Positions 1 through 5,791 of a stretch of DNA of 10,716 nucleotides are shown here, one piece after another. Made by a program: the position numbers and the translations under genes. Within the stretch, counting starts at the first letter, position 1, and every line of letters starts with the position of its first letter. This DNA is from CALJFL01 sp964590005 (GTDB lineage Bacteria > Pseudomonadota > Gammaproteobacteria > Pseudomonadales > Halieaceae), in contig CAZPVJ010000174.1 of assembly GCA_964590005.1 (NCBI GenBank), positions 1 through 10,716 of the forward strand, given 5' to 3'. The notes below the pieces were generated by a model. The model was not told where the DNA came from. It made no database searches and worked only from the letters and a program-made list of their open reading frames with translations.

Positions 1-218
1 CCATTTGTGGGAGACGGGGCGGTGATGCGAGTGATCCACAGCGCGCGAAATTGACGCTTGCGCTGACGGCGATCACGGTAGGCATACTGGCCAGCCTTAG
101 TAACGGCTTGCTTCGCAACTCGAAAAGTACGGCTGCGGGCACCATAGTAACCCTTGGCCTGCTTTAGAACTTTCTTGTGACGGCGATGCGCCACCACACC
201 ACGTTTTACGCGAGGCAT
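1..218 (-). CDS. rplT: 50S ribosomal protein L20, C-terminus cut by window edge
   Basis: Binds 23S rRNA early in assembly of the large ribosomal subunit; in E. coli it also represses translation of rpmI-rplT. The visible 72 codons begin MPRVKRGVVAHRRHKK and carry the family core AKGYYGARSR and the basic run YRDRRQRKRQFRALW, aligning without gaps to E. coli L20 (about 118 aa), so about 45 residues are missing beyond the left edge. The ATG at 218-216 is preceded by an AAGGAG ribosome site (about 225-230). It lies 31 bp after rpmI and is surely co-transcribed with it. Residues 66-70 read TAPSP where the family has nearly invariant NAA-A/S-R; see findings. Identification is secure. Confidence 0.97.
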   Translation of the reverse strand, partial: MPRVKRGVVAHRRHKKVLKQAKGYYGARSRTFRVAKQAVTKAGQYAYRDRRQRKRQFRALWITRITAPSPTN

Positions 219-249
219 AAGTCTTCTCCTTAATTATCCAATAGACCGA

Positions 250-444
250 TTACTTGGCACGCAACATACGATCAATAAGAACTTCATCGCTCTTATGGAT
301 CATCGAGGTACCGCGCAGCTGACGCTTACGCTTCGTCGTCATCTTGGTAAGGATGTGACTCTTGTTGGCGCTCTTGCGCTTATAACCGCCGGCAGTCTTC
401 TTAAACCGCTTGGCAGCCCCGCTGTGAATTTTTGCTTTAGGCAT
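250..444 (-). CDS. rpmI: 50S ribosomal protein L35
   Basis: Small basic protein of the large ribosomal subunit. The product is 64 aa, the usual family length, and shows the L35 signature HSGAAKRFKKTAGG near the N-terminus and a Lys/Arg-rich body ending MLRAK. I chose the ATG at 444 (protein MPKAKIHSG) because L35 proteins start MPK and because a GGAG site sits 9 nt upstream; an in-frame TTG at 450 would add two residues and is less likely. It lies between infC (59-nt gap) and rplT (31-nt gap). In E. coli this gap is where L20 represses translation; here the gap can form TGAATG...CATTCA pairing, but that is weak evidence. Confidence 0.97.
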   Translation of the reverse strand: MPKAKIHSGAAKRFKKTAGGYKRKSANKSHILTKMTTKRKRQLRGTSMIHKSDEVLIDRMLRAK

Positions 445-503
445 AATCAAATACTCCGCATTTGAATGTTTAAATATGAAGAAACAAGGGCATTCACAGG
501 CCG

Positions 504-1040
504 CTAGTTCTTCTTCTTTGGGGCAATAACCATTGTGAGTTGTCGGCCTTCCATTTTCGGGAATTGCTCGACTGAACCCAACTCGGCCAGATCAGCTTCT
601 ACTCGCTTGAGTAGCTCCATGCCAATTTCCTGGTGAGCCATTTCACGACCGCGAAAACGCATCGTTACCTTGGCCTTATCGCCGTTTTCTAGGAAACGTA
701 CCAGGTTGCGTAGTTTTACCTGGTAATCCCCTATCTCCGTCCCTGGACGAAACTTCATTTCTTTAACCTGTGTTCGCTTCTGCTTCTTCCGCTGAGCAGA
801 CTTTTGCTTCTTGGCTTCGAACACATGTTTTCCGTAGTCCATCACCTTGCAAACCACGGGGTCGGAATCAGCAATCTGTACCAGGTCCATCGAGGCGGCT
901 TCTGCTGCCGCAAGCGCTTCACTCAGGGGGACAATACCCACCTGTTCACCTTCTGCGCCAACCAGACGAACCGGGTCGGCGGTTATCTGGTCGTTAGTAA
1001 TAGCCTTTTTACTGGCACCCTTGCCACTGTCTTTCTTAAT
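504..1040 (-). CDS. infC: Translation initiation factor IF-3, AUU start
   Basis: IF3 binds the 30S subunit, keeps it apart from 50S and proofreads the start codon and initiator tRNA. The protein has the N-domain (about residues 1-75, ending DPVVCKVMDYGK), a lysine-rich linker (QKSAQRKKQKR) and the C-domain with FRPGTEIGDYQVK and the RFRGREMAHQ motif, ending in APKKKN. I place the start at the ATT at 1040-1038: the reading M-K-K-D-S-G matches the E. coli infC start (AUU AAA GGC), a GGAG lies 7 nt upstream, and the length becomes 178 aa (E. coli 180). The open frame continues to a TTG at 1058, which would lie inside thrS. The ATT shares one base with the thrS TAA stop, so the genes are coupled. 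In E. coli IF3 discriminates against AUU and so represses its own synthesis; the same is expected here. Confidence 0.95.
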   Translation of the reverse strand: MKKDSGKGASKKAITNDQITADPVRLVGAEGEQVGIVPLSEALAAAEAASMDLVQIADSDPVVCKVMDYGKHVFEAKKQKSAQRKKQKRTQVKEMKFRPGTEIGDYQVKLRNLVRFLENGDKAKVTMRFRGREMAHQEIGMELLKRVEADLAELGSVEQFPKMEGRQLTMVIAPKKKN

Positions 1041-2967
1041 GCTGATTCTCCAATGCAATACGACCGCGACGCGCTACATCGTCGGAAAGAAGCTGGCTAA
1101 ATGCCTCGAGATCCATGGATCCCAGGTCCTCTCCACGACGGGCACGAACGGCCAAAGTCTTAGATTCTACTTCTTTGTCCCCTACCACTACGAGGTACGG
1201 GACCTTCTGAATCGTGTGCTCGCGGATTTTAAAGCCGATTTTTTCATTTCTCAAGTCTGAAACCACGCGAAAGCCCTTGTTTTTTAAGGAATCTTCCACA
1301 TTCCGGGCATATTCTGACTGTTTATCGGTGATATTGAGGACAACAGCCTGCTGTGGTGCCAGCCAGGTAGGAAACACGCCTTCATAATGTTCGATCAAAA
1401 TACCGATGAACCGCTCGAAAGAGCCCAGAATCGCGCGGTGCAACATCACCGGCACCTGGCGCGACCCATCTTCCGCCACGTACTGGGCATCCAGTCGGCC
1501 AGGCATCGAGAAATCCACCTGCACGGTACCTAACTGCCACACCCTGCCGATGCAATCCTTGAGTGAAAACTCGATTTTGGGCCCGTAAAACGCGCCCTCC
1601 CCCGGCAGCTCTTCCCAGGGCAGACCTTGCGCATCGAGCGCATCGGCCAGTGCCTTTTCGGCGCGATCCCAGTCTCCATCGCTTCCAACCCGCTGTTCGG
1701 GGCGGGTCGAAAGCCGGTAAATGACATCGCTGAAACCGAAATCGGCATACACCGCGTGCAGGAAATCGATGAAGGAGGACACCTCTTGCTGAATTTGTTG
1801 CTCGGTACAGAAAATATGTGCGTCGTCCTGCGTAAAGCCGCGCACCCGCATAATGCCATGCAGCGAGCCCGAAGGTTCGTTGCGATGACAACTGCCGAAC
1901 TCGGCTAGCCGCAGCGGCAGGTCGCGGTAGGATTTGAGTCCCTGGTTGAATACCTGCACATGACAAGGGCAGTTCATGGGCTTTACCGCAAACTCCCTGT
2001 CCTCTGACTTCAGCATGAACATGTCATCGCCAAACTTGTCTGCATGGCCCGATTTCTCCCACAGCGACAGGTCTACCAGCTGGGGTGTCTTGATTTCCTG
2101 GTAACCATGCTCAAGCTGGGCCTGGCGCATGTACTGTTCTACAGTCTGGTAAATGGTCCAGCCGTCCGGGTGCCAGAACACCATTCCCGGTGCCTCTTCC
2201 TGCGTGTGAAACAGGCCCAGTTTCTTACCGATCTTGCGGTGATCGCGCTTTTCCGCTTCCTCTATGCGGTGCAGGTATTGCTTGAGCTGCTTCTTGTTGG
2301 CCCAGGCGGTGCCGTAAATCCGCTGCAGCATCTTGTTGTTGGAGTCGCCGCGCCAGTAAGCGCCCGCCACCTTGGTCAACTTGAACGCCTTCAATTTGCC
2401 GGTACTGGGTACGTGCGGGCCGCGGCACAAATCCATCCAGGCACCCTGCCGATAGATCGAGATTTCCTCGTCCTCCGGCAATTCCTGGATAATCTGCACC
2501 TTGTAGCGCTCGCCCATGTTCCGGAACAACTCAACGGCTTTCTCACGGCTACACACAATGCGCTCTACGGGCAGGTCGTCAGCAACGATCTCCTCCATAC
2601 GCTTCTCAATTTTCTCGAGGTCTTCCGGTGTGAAGTTATTGCCAGTGGCGAAGTCGTAGTAAAAACCATCCTCGATAACCGGGCCGATGGTGACCTGTAC
2701 ACCGGGAAACAACTGCTGGGTTGCCATAGCCATCAGGTGGGCGGTGGAATGACGAATGACTTCCAGCCCCGCCTCATCGCGCTCGGTGATAATGGCCAGC
2801 GCGGCATCGGATTCAATAATGTAAGAGGTATCGACCTCCCGGCCATCGACGACGCCAGCGAGCGCTGCCTTTGCCAGACCAGGGCCGATATCGGCCGCGA
2901 CATCATGAACGGATACCGGGTTGTCGAAAGTGCGGTTGCTGCCGTCAGGTAAAGTGATTACGGGCAT
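1036..2967 (-). CDS. thrS: Threonyl-tRNA synthetase
   Basis: Class II aminoacyl-tRNA synthetase that charges tRNA-Thr in the cytoplasm. The 643 aa match the E. coli length (642). Domains in order: TGS (about 1-62); editing/second additional domain with H73-x3-H77 and C181-x3-H185 (GFYYDF between them); class II catalytic core from about 245 with motif 2 (SCHRNEPSGSLHG, about 359-371) and motif 3 region (MLHRAILGSFERF, 508-520); the zinc ligands C333, H384 and H510 are all present; the anticodon-binding domain fills about 535-643. The MNCPCH motif has Cys where MNCPGH is usual. The ATG at 2967 has AAAGGAAAG just upstream. The stop overlaps the infC start by one base. The leader holds inverted repeats that could serve autoregulation, as in E. 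coli. Confidence 0.98.
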   Translation of the reverse strand: MPVITLPDGSNRTFDNPVSVHDVAADIGPGLAKAALAGVVDGREVDTSYIIESDAALAIITERDEAGLEVIRHSTAHLMAMATQQLFPGVQVTIGPVIEDGFYYDFATGNNFTPEDLEKIEKRMEEIVADDLPVERIVCSREKAVELFRNMGERYKVQIIQELPEDEEISIYRQGAWMDLCRGPHVPSTGKLKAFKLTKVAGAYWRGDSNNKMLQRIYGTAWANKKQLKQYLHRIEEAEKRDHRKIGKKLGLFHTQEEAPGMVFWHPDGWTIYQTVEQYMRQAQLEHGYQEIKTPQLVDLSLWEKSGHADKFGDDMFMLKSEDREFAVKPMNCPCHVQVFNQGLKSYRDLPLRLAEFGSCHRNEPSGSLHGIMRVRGFTQDDAHIFCTEQQIQQEVSSFIDFLHAVYADFGFSDVIYRLSTRPEQRVGSDGDWDRAEKALADALDAQGLPWEELPGEGAFYGPKIEFSLKDCIGRVWQLGTVQVDFSMPGRLDAQYVAEDGSRQVPVMLHRAILGSFERFIGILIEHYEGVFPTWLAPQQAVVLNITDKQSEYARNVEDSLKNKGFRVVSDLRNEKIGFKIREHTIQKVPYLVVVGDKEVESKTLAVRARRGEDLGSMDLEAFSQLLSDDVARRGRIALENQH

Positions 2968-2985
2968 GAGCTTTCCTTTAATCAG

Positions 2986-3040
2986 TGGTGACCCTCACCA
3001 AAGGCCACGTGGTTTCGAGCAAGCTGTTCAGAACAGAGCT
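2986..3040 (-). promoter_or_regulatory. thrS leader inverted repeats
   Basis: The thrS leader contains three short inverted repeats before the ribosome site (about 2971-2980): a perfect 6-bp stem with 3-nt loop (2986-3000, TGGTGA-GGG-TCACCA in the transcript), the palindrome CCACGTGG (3005-3012), which contains a CGU triplet, and CTGTTC/GAACAG (3024-3036). In E. coli the thrS operator mimics the tRNA-Thr anticodon arm (CGU) to allow repression by the synthetase. The hairpins are visible; a role as operator is inference. Confidence 0.35.
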
Positions 3041-3055
3041 GTGTAGTAAAACCTT

Positions 3056-3084
3056 TTTATAACAGGACGTACCGTAACCACACA
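3056..3084 (-). promoter_or_regulatory. Possible thrS promoter
   Basis: On the minus strand a TATAAA (-10 like, 3061-3056) lies 17 bp after TGTGTG (3084-3079), a poor -35. It is in the only sizeable gap upstream of thrS, so a promoter must be near, but the -35 match is weak and this exact placement is uncertain. Confidence 0.3.
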
Positions 3085-3143
3085 CGGGGGCGAGGCACGA
3101 GGGAGCGCAATACTGCCTGATTCAGCGGGGAAATTAAAGGGCA

Positions 3144-3161
3144 CGTGGCATTATCACCACG
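3144..3161 (-). terminator. Weak hairpin after the phospholipase D gene
   Basis: Just past the stop of the phospholipase D gene the transcript can form CGTGG/CCACG (extendable by G-U pairs) around an 8-nt loop, followed by CCCTTTAATTT rather than a clean U run. It could be a weak terminator separating this gene from thrS, or merely chance. Confidence 0.25.
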
Positions 3162-3164
3162 CTT

Positions 3165-4679
3165 TCACATTTGCTCTTCCAGCGGTAGAAGACCAAAAAA
3201 CCAGGACTCGGCGCGCATAAAAAATGATGCCGGCGGAGCTTCATGAACATCCCCCTCGGGGCCTACCCAAACAATGTCGTCCTGGTCTTGCAGGCGCACC
3301 CGCCAGGCGTTCTCGGGCAGCAGATCAACTGATAAGAGTTCGCGCATATGTGCGTTGAGGCCGGGGCTGTCGACAAGGGCCCCTATCTCGGTATTCAGGC
3401 GCAGTGACCGTGGATCCAGGTTAGAGGAGCCCACCATTAAGCAACAGTCATCAAACAGCGCTATCTTGGCATGCAAGCCGAGCGTGCTGTTCTCCTCTAC
3501 CGCATCGAAAACATAAAGCGCCCGGGCACTGGCGTCAGCGCGCAGCTCATACAATTCTGCGCCGGCTCGTAGCAACGCCGGACGGTGCTCGGCATAGGCC
3601 GCATGCGCACTCACATGATTATTGGAGCCCAGGGAGTTGGTCAGCACGCGCACCCTGATCCCGCGATCCACCGCTCTGGCTATCGCATCGGTTAATGCTT
3701 GTGTCGGTATAAAGTAGGCTGAAACCAGCAGCAGATCGCTCTCAGTTTCGTCAATGCGTTGCACAAACGCCTCGGCTAGCTGGGTGGGAAAGTCCAGCTC
3801 GGGGCTGCGCTCTGGCGGGGTGTCTACGATCAGCTCCACAGAGCCTGAATAGCTCGTCTGAAAAAGCTCGCGCCACTCCGCTTCGGTCGCCGGTCGTGGG
3901 TGTTCGAAAACCTCGCCACCGCCGGCCAGCCATTCCCGTAACGCCTCCGGCGACAGTTCGTCCTCTTCATCAACCAGGTGCTCAATAGGGATTGTCCACG
4001 GGTCGTTCCAGTACAAATCAAACAGGGTCGACAACTTACCCGCCAGTGGACCCTGCAGGATAATCTCGAAATCACGGAAATTGTGATCAGCGCGATAACC
4101 GTAGTATTCGTCGGCCTGGTTGCGTCCACCAACGATCGCTACACGCCCATCAATGACCAACAGCTTGTTGTGCATACGGTGGTTTATCCGTGAAAAATCC
4201 GCGAGATTCTCGAGCTGGCGCATGGCTGCACCACCAGCGCGGTTGGCTAGCGGGTTATAAATTCGATAATCAATCAAGGGATGCTCCGACAAGGCCCGCA
4301 GCGCGGGGTCGGCGTGAGCCAGAAAGCTATCGTCAAGGATGACACGTACCCTGACGCCGCGATCGGCCGCGGCAACAGTCTCCTGCACAAGGGCCAGTCC
4401 GGCAGCGTCAGTCTTCCAGATGAAGGTCTGCAGATCGATACTCTGGGTAGCGGCCTGCAAGGCGCGCAAGCGCCACTCCAGTGCCGACTGGCCATTGTTC
4501 ATCGGAACGAAGAGATCCTTGTCGGCAATCTCTCCCAGTGCAGGCCAGGCTGACAGTGGCGCTGGCGATAGCGCCATTTCCTGAGGTCGATCCCGCTCAG
4601 GCTCAACCGTGGCACAGGCTGACAGCAGGGCAAACAGGCAAAGACAACAACCTCGATGCAGCGTATTCAGTGTGGACAC
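3165..4679 (-). CDS. ClsC-like phospholipase D lipoprotein (cardiolipin synthase family)
   Basis: Phospholipase D superfamily protein, 504 aa. It has two complete HKD motifs: H170-x-K172-x4-D177 followed by GGRN, and H403-x-K405-x4-D410 followed by GSSNLDPRS. The spacing and the GGRNQADEYYGY and LNTEIGALV segments resemble E. coli ClsC (YmdC), which makes cardiolipin from phosphatidylglycerol and phosphatidylethanolamine in the membrane; other PLD activities are possible. The N-terminus is a lipoprotein signal with lipobox LSAC (Cys22); the +2 Ala predicts outer-membrane sorting under the Lol rule, so it would act in the periplasm. The GTG at 4679 is the furthest upstream start in frame, since a TAA lies at 4685-4683, but the AAGGAG site (4684-4679) overlaps that GTG; the in-frame CTG at 4670, 8 nt after the site, is an alternative. 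A TATACT box lies just upstream. Confidence 0.9.
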   Translation of the reverse strand: MSTLNTLHRGCCLCLFALLSACATVEPERDRPQEMALSPAPLSAWPALGEIADKDLFVPMNNGQSALEWRLRALQAATQSIDLQTFIWKTDAAGLALVQETVAAADRGVRVRVILDDSFLAHADPALRALSEHPLIDYRIYNPLANRAGGAAMRQLENLADFSRINHRMHNKLLVIDGRVAIVGGRNQADEYYGYRADHNFRDFEIILQGPLAGKLSTLFDLYWNDPWTIPIEHLVDEEDELSPEALREWLAGGGEVFEHPRPATEAEWRELFQTSYSGSVELIVDTPPERSPELDFPTQLAEAFVQRIDETESDLLLVSAYFIPTQALTDAIARAVDRGIRVRVLTNSLGSNNHVSAHAAYAEHRPALLRAGAELYELRADASARALYVFDAVEENSTLGLHAKIALFDDCCLMVGSSNLDPRSLRLNTEIGALVDSPGLNAHMRELLSVDLLPENAWRVRLQDQDDIVWVGPEGDVHEAPPASFFMRAESWFFGLLPLEEQM

Positions 4680-4697
4680 TCCTTACCAAGAGAGTCC

Positions 4698-4727
4698 AGT
4701 ATAGCGCTCTACCCAGACGGGACCCAA
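4698..4727 (-). promoter_or_regulatory. Probable promoter of the phospholipase D gene
   Basis: In the 63-bp gap before the lipoprotein gene the minus strand has TATACT (4703-4698, five of six to the -10 consensus) with TTGGGT 18 bp upstream (4727-4722, three of six). Transcription would start near 4691, giving a leader of about 12 nt. This suggests the gene can be expressed independently of the sortase operon. Confidence 0.4.
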
Positions 4728-4742
4728 CGCGGCTGCCTGTGC

Positions 4743-5159
4743 TCAGCCCAGTAGACTTGCCAAAGGCTGTGTACCCCGGGGAATGGAATAGCTGTGCCTG
4801 TCGAGAAAAGCCGATACCGGCTGGACGTCACCCACCAGGTGACGACTGACAAACGGGGTGTCACACACAGGCAGGCGAAACTCCAGGTGTTCCTCGTAGG
4901 CTACGGTTTCCATCTCGTATTGCCGAATTACCTCCATCGGCAACTCCAGTCGCACCACGTAACCGGCACCGTGTAGGGGCACCTCCCACTGACGCGCAAT
5001 CATTTCTGCATAGCGCTGACACAGCTTGAGATAGACAAAGCGCTCGCCACCCCGACCTGGCTCAATGCGCCGCCAATCGGCGCTGATCAGGGCAGCGAGC
5101 TGTTGCGGACTTAATGCCTGGTAGAGCGCTATCGTTTCGCGGTGAGAGAGTGGTTTCAT
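4743..5159 (-). CDS. Unrecognised 138-aa protein coupled to the sortase gene
   Basis: I do not recognise this family with confidence. The start is the ATG at 5159, which forms an ATGA overlap with the sortase stop and has GAGG 10 nt upstream; a longer open frame to 5204 would reach back into the sortase gene and is unlikely. The protein (MKPLSHRETIALYQAL...) has no signal peptide or membrane segment, so it is probably cytoplasmic. Visible pieces: a helical N-terminus, then the strand-like FVYLKL (residues 41-46), GYVVRLELP and a C-terminal EEHLEFRLP...RHLVG. This order of a short LYxxL, a VYL strand and a late E-rich strand is reminiscent of small ADP-ribosyltransferase-like folds, but the key residues are not convincing and this is only a hypothesis. 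Translational coupling implies a role with the sortase and its target. Confidence 0.8.
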   Translation of the reverse strand: MKPLSHRETIALYQALSPQQLAALISADWRRIEPGRGGERFVYLKLCQRYAEMIARQWEVPLHGAGYVVRLELPMEVIRQYEMETVAYEEHLEFRLPVCDTPFVSRHLVGDVQPVSAFLDRHSYSIPRGTQPLASLLG

Positions 5160-5791
5160 AGTGAGAAAACCTCGGGCGGTTGAGTACGGGGGTTGATGGG
5201 CCATGGCCCTTCATCTACAGGTATTGCGGACACGACGTAGCGGAGCGGACCACCCGCCTGCAACGCGCTAAACGGGTAACAGGTCACCAGCAGCAAGCGA
5301 TCTTCAGGGGCAGCAACCTTCAAACGCTGCCTGTCGGCATCCACAACCGCAGAGGTATTAACCCGGTAGGTGCGGGAAATACCGTTAGCCGATTGCAACC
5401 GCAGTGTCGTACCCGGCTTCAGGTCTTGAAGAAAAGCAAAATGCGTATCGCGATGCCCACCGATTACCACGGTACCCCGTTCACCGGGCAGTGACGAAAC
5501 ACTTGTATGTCCGGGTCCGAAGGCCAGCGCATTACCGGTGTCACCGGCCAATATCAGTAAATCGATCCCAGACACAGGCACCTGCAGTCGCGCCACCGGC
5601 CAGGTATCGGCCCAGGGCCAGGGTCGTACAGGCGCCCCGCCACTGCTGCTTGACTGCACCCAGGCCTTTTCGATCAGCAGAGGGGCCAGCCAGGCCTTGG
5701 CCTTGATGATTCCCGCGCCAGTCAGCTGCTGCAGAGCCAGGAGTACCAGACAAAACGCCAATGCCGGGCGCCATTGATCACGCAGGGACAT
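5156..5791 (-). CDS. Class GN (Gram-negative) sortase
   Basis: Membrane-anchored transpeptidase that cuts a C-terminal sorting signal and transfers the protein to an acceptor in the envelope. The 211-aa protein has an N-terminal membrane anchor (about residues 9-28) and the sortase beta-barrel. The triad is visible: H113 in VIGGHRDTHF, C171 in LLLVTCYPF and R184 in GPLRYVV; the 13-residue Cys-Arg spacing equals that of Staphylococcus aureus SrtA (C184/R197). It matches what I know of the proteobacterial dedicated sortase family (class GN). The ATG at 5791 lies inside the end of the target gene (14-bp overlap) with AGGAG 7 nt upstream; its own stop overlaps the next start as ATGA. The substrate is almost surely the VIT/vWA protein encoded just upstream. 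The natural acceptor in Gram-negative bacteria is unknown to me. Confidence 0.95.
   Translation of the reverse strand: MSLRDQWRPALAFCLVLLALQQLTGAGIIKAKAWLAPLLIEKAWVQSSSSGGAPVRPWPWADTWPVARLQVPVSGIDLLILAGDTGNALAFGPGHTSVSSLPGERGTVVIGGHRDTHFAFLQDLKPGTTLRLQSANGISRTYRVNTSAVVDADRQRLKVAAPEDRLLLVTCYPFSALQAGGPLRYVVSAIPVDEGPWPINPRTQPPEVFSL

Noticed and set aside
1382..1966. A 194-codon minus-strand open frame within thrS in another frame
   Set aside because: Shadow of thrS; Arg/Ala-rich composition without domain pattern and no ribosome site of note.
2044..2952. A 302-codon plus-strand open frame antisense to thrS
   Set aside because: It lies wholly opposite the well-conserved thrS gene, resembles no known protein to me, and is explained by GC-biased codon use on the true strand.
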